A DNA stretch of 64,000 bases from Thermus sp. CCB_US3_UF1 (GTDB lineage: Bacteria; Deinococcota; Deinococci; Deinococcales; Thermaceae), in contig NC_017278.1 of assembly GCF_000236585.1 (NCBI RefSeq), forward strand, positions 806,001 to 870,000. Direction: 5' to 3'. The position numbers and the translations under genes are program-made. The notes under the pieces were generated by a model. That model was not told the DNA's origin and made no database searches. It saw only the letters and a program-made list of their open reading frames with translations. Each line of letters starts with the position of its first letter. Within the stretch, counting starts at the first letter, position 1. Of this stretch, positions 45,262 to 53,611 are shown one piece after another.

Positions 45262-46929
45262 CTAGCGCCGCTCATAGGAAAGGATTTGGAAGACGGGGGT
45301 GCCGCCCCTGATGGCGGGCAGGAGGACGGGGCGGTTTTCCTGGGGGATGCGGATGTACACCACCTCGGCCTTCTGCCCGGCGTTGCAGTTCGTCTGGTTG
45401 CCTGCGCTGGTGGTGCAGAACTCGTTGCTGATGACCGAGCCGAAGAGGACGTTATCCTTCACCACGCGGAACGTGCCCCCGGCATACACGGGAGCCATCA
45501 CGTACTGGCCCCTTTGGTAGATGTCGTCTTCCGCCACCAGGCCCAGGGCGTGGTTGGGGAAAAGCCCGTGGTTGGTCTGGGGGAGAAGGTTGTCGTTCAG
45601 GTCCACGTTGCCGCCTTGGTTGTTCTTGGCCAGCACGGCGAAGGTGGCGTTCTTTTCGTTTCCGGAAAGGGCTTTGTACTCCGTGGGCTGGTTGAAGACC
45701 ACGTTCAGGCCTTCCAGGACCACGTCCCCGTAGATTTCCAGAAGCCCCTGGTTGCTGGCGTAGGTGTACTTGAAGCCGCCCTGGGAGCCGTCCAGCCGGG
45801 TGTAGGTGCAGTCCACGGTGCTCTTATCCAGGGTCAGGACCCCCGAGTTGTTGATGGCGTTGAAGCAGGAGGCGTTGAGGGTGACGCTCAAGGGATAGGC
45901 CAGGCTCACGGTGTTGCTCACGCGCTGGATGCGCAAGGCGGCCCTGTCCTGCAAGCAGGCCCGCCAGGTGCTGTAGTCCTTGCAGGCTTCGGAGTTGAGC
46001 CTGGCGTCCAGGGTGGGGAAGGCCGGGGGGTTGGCCAGGTCAAAGGGGCCCATGGCCTCGGTGCAGACCCCCTTGTTGTTCTGGCAGACGTCCACGTTCT
46101 GCCCGGTGATGTCCTGGCCGCCCCGGCCCACAAAGACCCCTTTGAGCTTGTTGCTGGGTTCCCCCAAGCGGGTGCTGCCGCCCACGGAAATCTTGCCGTA
46201 CTGCACCCGCAGGCTGGCGCAGAGGTCGTTGGCTTGGCGGTAGGCGGTGTCCACCCGGGCGGCGATGCCGCTGTAGCTGCTCAGGTCGTACCAGTTGAGC
46301 AGCTCAAAGTTGCCGTTGGCGTCTATGACCGTCTGGTTGGGGTTGCTGGGGCTACCCACGATGTAGATGCCCCCGCGGATGGTGGCCCCGCCGTTCAGCC
46401 ACTTGTTGGCCTGGCCGGTACCGGCAAAGATGGCCTGCTCCAGGTAGCCCGTGTTGCTGAGGCGGACCGTGGCCTGCACCGTGGCCTTGGCCCCGCCCGA
46501 GGTGCCCTGGGAAACCAGGGTAAAGAGCTGGCCGTCGTTGGCATCCCGGTAGAGGGTTACGGTGTAGCGGCCGATGGGGCGGTTGTCCGCGTCCACCACC
46601 ACCTCGTTGGTGGCCAAGGTGATCTGGTTGTTGACGAAGGTGAGGAGGTTGCCGTTGCGGTCCAGGTCCAGGCCCGTGACCAAGGAGGTAAAGCAGCCGC
46701 TACCCCCTCCCGTCTGGCCCTGCTGTTCCCGCCATACGTACTGCTGGAAGAGAACGGCCTTGTACTTTTGCAGGCCGGCTTCGGCGGCGTAAAAGGCCTG
46801 GACCGAGGTGGTGTCGTTGCGGGTTACCCAGAGTTCTATCTGGGTTCGGAAGAAGGTGCTGAAGACCAAAAGGCCGATCAGCACCATCAGGGCCAGGGTG
46901 GCTACCAGGGCAATGCCTTTAGACCGCAT
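45262..46929 (-). CDS. comZ: ComZ-like large minor pilin (competence)
   Basis: 555 aa. Starts MRSKGIALVATLALMVLIGLLVFSTFF, a PilX-like prepilin-type helix lacking Glu5, then a very large exported region with many Asn/Thr/Gly residues and paired Cys. In T. thermophilus ComZ is a pilus-tip component with a large beta-solenoid insertion, and it binds DNA for transformation. Size, order in the cluster and N-terminus match that protein. It is preceded by GGAGGAAGCC and lies 9 nt after the PilW-like gene. Confidence 0.85.
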   Translation of the reverse strand: MRSKGIALVATLALMVLIGLLVFSTFFRTQIELWVTRNDTTSVQAFYAAEAGLQKYKAVLFQQYVWREQQGQTGGGSGCFTSLVTGLDLDRNGNLLTFVNNQITLATNEVVVDADNRPIGRYTVTLYRDANDGQLFTLVSQGTSGGAKATVQATVRLSNTGYLEQAIFAGTGQANKWLNGGATIRGGIYIVGSPSNPNQTVIDANGNFELLNWYDLSSYSGIAARVDTAYRQANDLCASLRVQYGKISVGGSTRLGEPSNKLKGVFVGRGGQDITGQNVDVCQNNKGVCTEAMGPFDLANPPAFPTLDARLNSEACKDYSTWRACLQDRAALRIQRVSNTVSLAYPLSVTLNASCFNAINNSGVLTLDKSTVDCTYTRLDGSQGGFKYTYASNQGLLEIYGDVVLEGLNVVFNQPTEYKALSGNEKNATFAVLAKNNQGGNVDLNDNLLPQTNHGLFPNHALGLVAEDDIYQRGQYVMAPVYAGGTFRVVKDNVLFGSVISNEFCTTSAGNQTNCNAGQKAEVVYIRIPQENRPVLLPAIRGGTPVFQILSYERR

Positions 46930-46938
46930 GGCTTCCTC

Positions 46939-47643
46939 CTATTGGGGCAAGGGCTTGAGGTTGGGCATCAAGACCTCCTGCCTCAGGGCGTAGCAGGCCC
47001 TGCCCTGGGGGCAGGAAACCGATTGCCCGGTGTGGGTGGTGAGGGTGGCGGGGCCGGGGCCTTGCACGGGGCTTAGGGTGTATCCCACCACCTCCACGAT
47101 GGCCGAACGGGGGTAGGCGGCGGCGCCGCAGTCGGGGGTGTTCTTGGCGGTGCCGTCGCTGCACACGTACTGGATGTCCAGGGCCAGGATACCCTCGGCC
47201 AGGGGCTGGGGGCTGGAGGCGGGTTCGGTGCAGTCGTTGCCTGTGGTAGGGGTGGCGTTCACGTCGCTTCGCCGCAGGGTGTCGCCCTGGAAGTCGTAGC
47301 CCACCCGGCGGCAGGCCTCGTTCTGGCCCCGCAGGCTGGTGACGTAGTAGAGGCTAAGGGTGTCCTTGGCCCCGCCATCGGTGCCCAGGAGTACCTTGCC
47401 TAGGGGCAGGGTGAAGGCCCGGTTGGCGGTGCCCGCGTTCCAGTAGCGGGCCCCGGCCATCTGCAGGTCCCCGGTTGCCACCTGCATCACCATCCGCACC
47501 CGGTCCTGGAGTTCGCTTTTGGCCTGGGTATTCCGCCCGAGCTCGGCGGTGCTGGCGAAGTACCGCACCGCCACCCCCAGGAGGACCACCAGGATGGCCG
47601 CGGCCACCAGGACTTCCACCAGGGTGAGCCCCTTGCGCTTCAC
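46939..47643 (-). CDS. PilW-like minor pilin
   Basis: 234 aa. Prepilin leader MKRKG then LTLVEVLVAAAILVVLLGVAVRYF, Glu5 present, and a head with Cys pairs (NEACRRVG, GNDCTEP, QYVCSDG, SCPQGRACYAL). It is similar to PilW-type minor pilins that prime pilus assembly. It overlaps the PilV-like gene by 4 nt. In the T. thermophilus scheme this slot would hold a PilA3-like or unnamed pilin, so I give no symbol. Confidence 0.85.
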   Translation of the reverse strand: MKRKGLTLVEVLVAAAILVVLLGVAVRYFASTAELGRNTQAKSELQDRVRMVMQVATGDLQMAGARYWNAGTANRAFTLPLGKVLLGTDGGAKDTLSLYYVTSLRGQNEACRRVGYDFQGDTLRRSDVNATPTTGNDCTEPASSPQPLAEGILALDIQYVCSDGTAKNTPDCGAAAYPRSAIVEVVGYTLSPVQGPGPATLTTHTGQSVSCPQGRACYALRQEVLMPNLKPLPQ

Positions 47644-48248
47644 GGCCTACCACCTCCCGGCGGGGGGCAGGGGGCGGGTTTGTCCTGGGTGGGGGAAGGG
47701 TAGACGTCGTAGCAGGTGACCCGGCGGCCCATGGTCACCCGGGCCCCGCGGGGGTGCTGGGCGGTGACCACCACCGTCACCACGCCTTCCCCGCGGATGC
47801 CGCTTTCGCCGAAGATGCGCCAGTCTACCTCAATCCCCCCTTGCTGGACCGTGCCCACGCAATCCACCTGGCGGAGGCGGTTGGCGTTCCCGCCCCGCAG
47901 GGCCGGAGGGGGGGTGACGGGGGTGGGGCAGCGGTAGTAGTAGTCCACGAAGTAAAAGCTCCGCCCGGTGGTGGGGTCGTCCACCTGGGCGCACCGGGTG
48001 TCGCTGGGGTTGGTTTTGCAGAAGTCGGAGGCTAGACCGGCCAGGTCACTTGGGATCTCGCTGCGCAGCACCTGGGCCGAGCGGTCTTCCAGGACCCGGA
48101 CGGCCGCCGCCTTGGCGTCGGTGGCGTAGCGGCTTTGCGCCGAAGCCCGCAGGTTGGAAACCTGGCTCAGGAGGAGGGCACCGAAGGCGATGCCCACCAC
48201 CGCCAGGGCGACGAGGGTTTCCACCAGGGTGAGGCCTTGGGTTCTCAT
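47640..48248 (-). CDS. PilV-like minor pilin
   Basis: 202 aa. Leader MRTQG then LTLVETLVALAVVGIAFGALLLSQ with Glu5. The head contains DFCKTNPSDTRCAQ and YYYRCPTP, giving two likely disulfides. PilV-type subunits sit in the pilus initiation complex. It overlaps both neighbours by 4 nt, so the minor pilins should be made in equal amounts. Confidence 0.85.
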   Translation of the reverse strand: MRTQGLTLVETLVALAVVGIAFGALLLSQVSNLRASAQSRYATDAKAAAVRVLEDRSAQVLRSEIPSDLAGLASDFCKTNPSDTRCAQVDDPTTGRSFYFVDYYYRCPTPVTPPPALRGGNANRLRQVDCVGTVQQGGIEVDWRIFGESGIRGEGVVTVVVTAQHPRGARVTMGRRVTCYDVYPSPTQDKPAPCPPPGGGRP

Positions 48249-48718
48249 TGCACTTGCGCCCTCCCTTGCGCGGAGATGCTTACGGTCCGGGTGTAGGTGC
48301 CGCCGCGGTCGCTTAGGGTGAGGGTGACCGGGGCCAGGCTCGGGGGGATGCCCCGGGTGTCAAAGACCAGGGTGGAGCTGCCGCTCACGCCGGTAAGCCG
48401 GACACGGGCCCATTCCCCCTGGCCGAAGGTTACGGTCTGGATGGTAGGCTCCCCCGCGTCCTGGCTGGTGTTGCGGTTGGTGTCCACGAAGATGGTGTAG
48501 CTTCCAAAGCCCTGGGTACTGAAGTTGATGACCACAAACTCGTTGCGCCGGATGGCTTCCAGGCGGGCCCGGGTCACTTGGGCGGCCAGGGACTGGGCGG
48601 CCTGGTTCACGGCGATGCGGTCGGAGCGCAGGAAACCCGTCCCCAAGGCCAGAAGGATCCCCAGCACGGCCACCACCACCACGAGTTCCAGGAGGGAAAG
48701 GCCCAGGGGCTTCCTCAT
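48245..48718 (-). CDS. FimT/GspH-like minor pilin (second)
   Basis: 157 aa. Leader MRKPLG then LSLLELVVVVAVLGILLALG with Glu5. The head has the GspH pattern (AAQSLAAQVTRARLEAIRRNEFVVINF, IFVDTNRNTSQDAGEP, LVFDTRGIPPS). The conserved VFDTRG motif and a basic C-terminus suit the FimT family, some members of which bind DNA. ATG 48718 follows GGAGG and leaves a short leader; the upstream ATG at 48757 would give a 20-residue leader. Confidence 0.85.
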   Translation of the reverse strand: MRKPLGLSLLELVVVVAVLGILLALGTGFLRSDRIAVNQAAQSLAAQVTRARLEAIRRNEFVVINFSTQGFGSYTIFVDTNRNTSQDAGEPTIQTVTFGQGEWARVRLTGVSGSSTLVFDTRGIPPSLAPVTLTLSDRGGTYTRTVSISAQGRAQVQ

Positions 48719-48772
48719 GCCTCCATAAGGGTAGACCCGGGGGTGGGGTGGGTGCATCCCCCGAATGGGGGG

Positions 48773-49243
48773 TTAGTCCAGGCGGGGGCGGCCCTGCTGG
48801 CTGAGGATCACCTTGCGGGTGGCCGGACCAGAAGTGAGGGCGATGGTGGCGGTGATGGGCTTGGCGGGGATGCCGCGGGGGTCGAAGAGGAGGGGAAGGT
48901 TGCCGAGGGCGCTCTGCCCGGGGTCCAGCCGCACCCGGGCCCAGGCCCCTTCCCCGAAGCGCACGGTCTGGAGCTCCTCCCCTGGCGTGGGGCGGCGGTC
49001 CCCGTCCCGGTCCAGGAAGACCACGTACCCTCCCGCCCCTTCCGTGAACACGTGGAGCCCGGCGAAGGCGTTATGGCGGATGGCCTCCAGCCGCGTCCTG
49101 TGGACCTGGGCGGCCAGGGTCTGGGCTGCCCCGTTCAGGGCCAGGCGGTTGGGGGAGAGGAGGGGTAGGCCCAGGCCAAGGAGGACCCCCAAAAGGCCCA
49201 GAACCAGGAGAAGCTCCAGCAGGCTAAACCCCGGTTGCCGCAT
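48773..49243 (-). CDS. FimT/GspH-like minor pilin (first gene of the pilin operon)
   Basis: 156 aa. Leader MRQPG, then FSLLELLLVLGLLGVLLGLG with Glu5. The head parallels the next gene (AAQTLAAQVHRTRLEAIRHNAFAGLHVF, LLFDPRGIPAKP), so the two are tandem duplicates that diverged. A TATACT element (49259-49254) lies 10 nt upstream, giving a very short leader. The operon diverges from the thiolase gene. Confidence 0.87.
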   Translation of the reverse strand: MRQPGFSLLELLLVLGLLGVLLGLGLPLLSPNRLALNGAAQTLAAQVHRTRLEAIRHNAFAGLHVFTEGAGGYVVFLDRDGDRRPTPGEELQTVRFGEGAWARVRLDPGQSALGNLPLLFDPRGIPAKPITATIALTSGPATRKVILSQQGRPRLD

Positions 49244-49297
49244 TTACCTGGGAAGTATACCACTTTCTTGGCTCACCCTGCGGGCATTGGACCCTGG

Positions 49298-49303
49298 TAT
49301 GAT
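49298..49303 (+). promoter_or_regulatory. -10 element TATGAT of the thiolase gene
   Basis: TATGAT lies 6 nt before ATG 49310 (leaderless spacing). No convincing -35 was seen. Confidence 0.5.
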
Positions 49304-49309
49304 GGCCCC

Positions 49310-50500
49310 ATGCGCGAGGTCTACATCGTGGCGGCGGTGCGCACCCCCATTGGGCGGTTTGGCGGGGCGCTGAAGGACATGAGCCCGGTGGAGCTGGGGG
49401 CCCACGCCATGCGGGCGGCCCTGGAGCGGGCGGGGGTGGAGGGGAAGGCCCTGGACCTTTACGTCTTCGGCAACGTCCTGCGGGCGGGGCACGGGCAGCT
49501 TCTGCCTAGGCAGGCGGCCCTGAAGGCCGGCATCCCCAAGGAGGTGGACGGGTACGCGGTGGACATGGTCTGCGCCTCGGGGATGATGGCGGTGATGAAC
49601 GCCGCCCAGTTCCTGCGCACGGGGGAAGGGAATCTGGCCCTGGCGGGGGGGATGGAGTCCATGAGCCAGGCGGGCTTTTTCCTCTCCCACCGGGCCCGCT
49701 GGGGGTACAAGTTCCTCATGGGGGCCCCGGAGGGCCTACAGGACGTCCTCCTGCGGGACGGGCTTTCCGACCCCTTCACCGGGGAGGCCATGGGGGAGCA
49801 GGCGGAGAGGCTGGCCCAGGACCTGGGGGTAAGCCGCAAGGAGGTGGACGAGGCCGCCTTCCTCTCCCACCAGCGGGCCGCCGAGGCCACGGCCAAGGGG
49901 CTTCTGGCCCGGGAGATGGCCCCCATAGAGCTTCCGGGGAAGAAGGGCCCGGTGGTGGTGGACAAGGACGAGGGGATCCGGCCCGAGACCACCCTCGAGG
50001 CCCTGGCCGCCCTGAAGCCGGCCTTCAAGAAGGAGGGCGTCCTCACCGCCGGCAACGCCAGCCAGATCTCCGACGGGGCGGCGGCCCTCCTCCTGGCCTC
50101 GGAGGACGCGGTGAAGGCCCATGGCCTGAAGCCCCTGGCCCGCATCCTGGGCGGGGCCTGGGCGGCGGGGGAGCCCTGGCGCTTCCCCGAGGCCCCCATC
50201 CCCGCGGCCAAGCGGCTTCTGGACCGGCTGGGGATGAAGGTGACAGACTTCGGCCTCTTTGAGAACAACGAGGCCTTCGCCCTCAACAACGTCCTCTTCC
50301 ACCGCCTCCTGGGGGTGCCCTACGAGCGGCTCAACGTCTTCGGCGGGGCGGTGGCCCTGGGCCACCCCATCGGGGCCAGCGGGGCCCGGATCCTGGTCAC
50401 CCTCCTGAACGCCCTGGAGGCCAAGGGGGAGGCCCGGGGCCTGGCCGCCATCTGCCACGGCACCGGGGGCTCCACGGCCTTGGCGGTGGAGCGGGTTTAG
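49310..50500 (+). CDS. Acetyl-CoA C-acetyltransferase (thiolase)
   Basis: 396 aa. The nucleophile Cys is in VDMVCASGMMAVMNA (residue ~90), the second active-site set is NNEAFALNN, GHPIGASGARI and CHGTGGSTALA near the C-terminus. It condenses or cleaves acetoacetyl-CoA, serving beta-oxidation or butanoate/isoprenoid routes. ATG 49310 gives the standard N-terminus REVYIVAAVRTPIGRFGG. Its stop overlaps the convergent DUF503 stop. Confidence 0.94.
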   Translation: MREVYIVAAVRTPIGRFGGALKDMSPVELGAHAMRAALERAGVEGKALDLYVFGNVLRAGHGQLLPRQAALKAGIPKEVDGYAVDMVCASGMMAVMNAAQFLRTGEGNLALAGGMESMSQAGFFLSHRARWGYKFLMGAPEGLQDVLLRDGLSDPFTGEAMGEQAERLAQDLGVSRKEVDEAAFLSHQRAAEATAKGLLAREMAPIELPGKKGPVVVDKDEGIRPETTLEALAALKPAFKKEGVLTAGNASQISDGAAALLLASEDAVKAHGLKPLARILGGAWAAGEPWRFPEAPIPAAKRLLDRLGMKVTDFGLFENNEAFALNNVLFHRLLGVPYERLNVFGGAVALGHPIGASGARILVTLLNALEAKGEARGLAAICHGTGGSTALAVERV

Positions 50501-50805
50501 ACCAGGCCGTCCAGCTCAAAGGCCTCGAGGCGGAACTCCTCCAGGGCCACCCGGAAGGCCCCCTGGTAGGCCAGGAAGCGGGCGGCCTCCCGGAGGGTGA
50601 CCTCCACCCAGGCGGGGTCGTTGCCCAGGAGGCTCAGGCCCACCACCTCAAAGCCCCACGCATCCAGGCCGTACAGCCGGGCGGCGGACACGGGGAAGCG
50701 GGCCTTGACCCGCTCCAGGGCGGGCTTGATGAGGGCCCGCTTCTCCTTGAGGCTCCGGGCTGGGGTTTCCAGCCGGGCGGTGTAGAGGCCGAGGTAGGCT
50801 TTCAT
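50497..50805 (-). CDS. DUF503 (YlxP-like) protein
   Basis: 102 aa ferredoxin-like fold. Family motifs: SLKEKRALIKPALERVKARFPVSAARL, WGFEVVGLSLLGND. The function is not established; relatives often sit beside translation factor genes (infB/rbfA), which is not so here. ATG 50805 is chosen because conserved sequence begins at once; the longer upstream frame is compositionally unlike protein. Confidence 0.85.
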   Translation of the reverse strand: MKAYLGLYTARLETPARSLKEKRALIKPALERVKARFPVSAARLYGLDAWGFEVVGLSLLGNDPAWVEVTLREAARFLAYQGAFRVALEEFRLEAFELDGLV

Positions 50806-51091
50806 GGCCACGTCAAGACCAGTCTGGGGCAGGAGGCCCCTTTGGGCAAGCCGTCCCCTTGGCCGGCCCTGGGGGCTAGGTCCCCGCCATAGGGGCCACG
50901 GTCCAAGGGTCTTGGGGGCGTGGGGGCCCACCCCTTCTCCAAGGGGCCTAGGGGTTCTTCGGAAAGGGCCCAGGTCGCTTCCCTCCCCGGCCTCCCCCTG
51001 GGCCATGGAACCGAAGCCCAGGAGGCGGCGCACCCCATAGGGGTGGCCCGCCTCCTGGTGGGCTTGGGGTTGGGGAGCCAGGGGCCCGATT
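50806..51091. other. 286-nt gene-free region with strong hairpins
   Basis: No convincing reading frame on either strand. The best structure is a perfect 11-bp stem CCAGGAGGCGG (51018-51028) with its complement (51048-51058), enclosing an inner ACCCC/GGGGT stem (51032-51044), just beyond the bamA stop. Further small hairpins follow toward DUF503. It may be a bamA 3' end structure plus a DUF503 leader, or a small structured RNA. It does not match RNase P, SRP or tmRNA motifs that I can recall. Confidence 0.4.
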
Positions 51092-53557
51092 TCAGAACAT
51101 GGGCCCGATGCGGAAGTGGAGCCGGCCCGTGGGGCTTTCCGGGCTGAAGGCGTAGTCCAGGCGCAAGGAGGGGAGGAGGGCCCCAAAGAGGTCCAGGTCC
51201 AGCTGGAAGCCCACCCCCGCCCCCCACTTGACCCCGGCGGTGTTGTCGGCCACCCCCAGGTCGGCGAAGAGGATGCCGTAGAGGTTGGTCCCCCCCTGGG
51301 GGGAGAGGTTGAAGTTGTAGCGGTACTCCACGCTTCCCGTGGCGAAGGAGAGGCCCCCGTACTTGCGGTCCTCGTAGCCCCTGAGGAGGAAGGCCTCCGA
51401 ACCGCCCCCGGAGAGGTAGAAGCGCTCGCTTTCTGGGGGGAAGCCCAGGAGGGTGCCCGTGGAGAGGCGCAGGGCCAGGGCCTGGCGGCGCTCGGCGTCC
51501 AGGCCGAAGTAGGTCTTGCCCGTGGCCACCAGGGGGACGAAGAAGCTCCGCCCGCCCGTGTCGGGAAGGGCGAGGCCGAGGCCCGTGGCGAGGCCAGCCT
51601 CGTACCCCCGGGTGCGGAAGCGGGGGTCGTCCACGTCCAGGTAGGTGGCCCCGGTGTCCAGGCGCACGGTCCAGCCCGGGGTGGGGAGGAGGCCCTGGGC
51701 GGTGGCCACGCTCTTGTAGCCCGCGCCGTCGCAGAACTTGGGGTCGTTGGGGTCGCTCACCGCCGGGTTGCAGGGGGCATTGGGGTCCAGGGTTTCCAGG
51801 GCGTAGCCCGAACGGCGAAGGGAAAGGCCTAAGGAGAGGCGGAGGTTTTCCAGCTCCTTGGAGAGGGGGCGGGAGAGGCTGAAGCCCCCACCGGTGCGCC
51901 TTTCCGTGTACTCCCAGCCGGTGTCGGTGGTGCCGTCAAAGAGCTTGTTGTTGCCGATGGGGGTGGAGAAGAGGCTAAAGGCTAAGGCGGTGCGCACCTC
52001 CTTCAGGTCCAGGTAGTCCAGGTAGAGCCAGGGGATGGTGTAGCTGGCGGAGAAGGAGAAGTTGTCCCGGGCCTCGTTTTGCACGAAGGCCAGGTCCACC
52101 CCCACCTGGTGGGCCAGGCCGAAGAGGTTGGTCTCCTTGAAGGCCAGGGTACCCGACCAGCCCTCGAGGGAGCTCCAGCCCAAGGCCGGCTGGAAGAGGC
52201 CGGTGCGGGCCTCCTTCAGGGAGAGGACCACCACCACCCGGTCGGGGGCCTCCCCGGGGGCCAGGCGCACCCCAGGGGGCTCGGCCAGAAGGCCGGTGGC
52301 CATGAGGCGGCCAATCCCCTGGCGCAGGGCCCCCACGCTAAAGAGGCTTCCCGGCTTGGGGAGTTCCCGCAGGATCACCTCCTCCTGGGTGCGGTGCCCT
52401 CCCTGCCACTCCAGGCGGTACCCCCCGATCTTGAGCTCCACCACCTCCAGGCGGAAGACCCCGTCGGCGAAGCCGTAGCGGATGTCGGCCACCTCCAGGC
52501 CCTTTTCCCGGTAGAAGGCGGCCAGGGCCTGGGCGTCCTCCTGGGCCAGGGCGGGGGTGTAGACCTCCCCGGGCTTCAGGCGCAGGAGGGGGAGGAGGGT
52601 TTCGTTGGGAAAGGCGGTGTGCCCCTGGAGCTCCACCCGCTCGATCCGCCCCCCGGGGGGGCCCACCTCCAGGCGCACCACCACCCCTTCCCCTTCCGCG
52701 GCCAGGCCGAAGTTCACCACCCGGGAAAGCCGGCGGGAAAGGGCCTGCACCCCTTCCAGGAGGCGGTCGTAGCGCAGGTAGTCCCCAGGGCGCAAGGGGA
52801 AGCCGGAAAGGTCCAGGCCGGGGGCCTCGAGGCGCACCACCTTAAGCTCCCGCACCCGCACGGTGAGAACCCCGCCTACCAGGGCGCTTTCCTCCACGCT
52901 GGGGCCGCTAAAGCGGTAGCCGGCCCCCTCGTAGCGCGCGGCGATCCCCCTTAGGGCCTCCTGGTACTTGGCGAAGTCAAAGGGGCCCTTGAGGGGGTCT
53001 AAAAGCCGCAGGAGCTCGGCCTGGGGGAGGAGGCTTGCCCCTTCCAGGCGCACCTCCTTCACCTCGGGGGTTTCCGCCACCCGCAGGCTGAGGACCATCC
53101 GCCCCCCCTGCTCCTTGGCCTCCACCTCCACCTTGGGGAGGAAGGGGAAGCCGTTTTGCCGGTAGGCCTGGGCCAGCCCCCCTGCGGCCTCCTGGGCCCG
53201 CAAGGGGTTGTAGGTGGCCCCGGGGCCCAGGGCGTAGTTCTGCTCCAGAAAGCGCAGGAGGGCCTCCTGGGGGAAGGCCTTGGCCTCCACCCTCACCTCG
53301 GCGATGGCGGGGTAGGGGGTGAGGACCACCCGGAGCACCCCGCCCTCCAGGCGCACCTCGGCCTGGCGGAAGTAGCCCGTGGCCAGGATGGCCTTCCGGG
53401 CGTCCTCGAGGTTGCCGGGTTCATCCCCCACGCCAAAGGGCAAGGCGGCCCGGGCCAGGGCCTGGAGCACCGGGTCCCCTCCCTCCACCACCACCTCCCG
53501 GATGGGGGCGGCCAGGCTCACGAGGCCGAGAAAAAGCAAGGCTAGAAGGCGCTTCAT
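51092..53557 (-). CDS. bamA: Outer membrane protein assembly factor BamA / Omp85 family
   Basis: 821 aa. A signal peptide (MKRLLALLFLGLVSLAAP) is followed by about five POTRA repeats (~20-400; for example VEGGDPVLQALARAALPF, VRLEGASLLPQAELLRLLDPLKG region, VELQGHTAFPNETLLPLL). The C-terminal half is the beta-barrel, with GEAPDRVVVVLSLKEARTG, an FFVPLVATGKTYFGLD segment and a YRYNFNLSPQGGTNLYG segment. It ends in the aromatic residue F (IGPMF), as outer membrane barrels do. It inserts barrel proteins in the Thermus outer membrane. TATGCT is 7 nt before ATG 53557. The TamB-like giant gene lies 4.5 kb away. Confidence 0.93.
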   Translation of the reverse strand: MKRLLALLFLGLVSLAAPIREVVVEGGDPVLQALARAALPFGVGDEPGNLEDARKAILATGYFRQAEVRLEGGVLRVVLTPYPAIAEVRVEAKAFPQEALLRFLEQNYALGPGATYNPLRAQEAAGGLAQAYRQNGFPFLPKVEVEAKEQGGRMVLSLRVAETPEVKEVRLEGASLLPQAELLRLLDPLKGPFDFAKYQEALRGIAARYEGAGYRFSGPSVEESALVGGVLTVRVRELKVVRLEAPGLDLSGFPLRPGDYLRYDRLLEGVQALSRRLSRVVNFGLAAEGEGVVVRLEVGPPGGRIERVELQGHTAFPNETLLPLLRLKPGEVYTPALAQEDAQALAAFYREKGLEVADIRYGFADGVFRLEVVELKIGGYRLEWQGGHRTQEEVILRELPKPGSLFSVGALRQGIGRLMATGLLAEPPGVRLAPGEAPDRVVVVLSLKEARTGLFQPALGWSSLEGWSGTLAFKETNLFGLAHQVGVDLAFVQNEARDNFSFSASYTIPWLYLDYLDLKEVRTALAFSLFSTPIGNNKLFDGTTDTGWEYTERRTGGGFSLSRPLSKELENLRLSLGLSLRRSGYALETLDPNAPCNPAVSDPNDPKFCDGAGYKSVATAQGLLPTPGWTVRLDTGATYLDVDDPRFRTRGYEAGLATGLGLALPDTGGRSFFVPLVATGKTYFGLDAERRQALALRLSTGTLLGFPPESERFYLSGGGSEAFLLRGYEDRKYGGLSFATGSVEYRYNFNLSPQGGTNLYGILFADLGVADNTAGVKWGAGVGFQLDLDLFGALLPSLRLDYAFSPESPTGRLHFRIGPMF

Positions 53558-53564
53558 GGCTAGG

Positions 53565-53570
53565 AGCATA
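53565..53570 (-). promoter_or_regulatory. -10 element TATGCT of bamA
   Basis: Located 7 nt upstream of ATG 53557 on the minus strand, facing the divergent pnp promoter 29 nt away. Consistent with a leaderless message. Confidence 0.5.
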
Positions 53571-53598
53571 CCGGGGCCAGGTGAAGGGGAAGTGAGAG

Positions 53599-53604
53599 TA
53601 GAAT
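53599..53604 (+). promoter_or_regulatory. -10 element TAGAAT of the purine nucleoside phosphorylase gene
   Basis: Located 7 nt before ATG 53612, which selects that codon over the in-frame ATG at 53603 that overlaps the box. Confidence 0.5.
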
Positions 53605-53611
53605 GGCCGGC

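Noticed and set aside
45286-47076. 596-codon plus-strand frame opposite comZ
   Set aside because: Val/Gly/His-rich antisense shadow; the minus strand carries a prepilin-type N-terminus and correct operon overlaps.
51014-51065. RNase P, SRP or tmRNA gene
   Set aside because: None of the hallmark sequence motifs I know for these RNAs are present near the hairpin.
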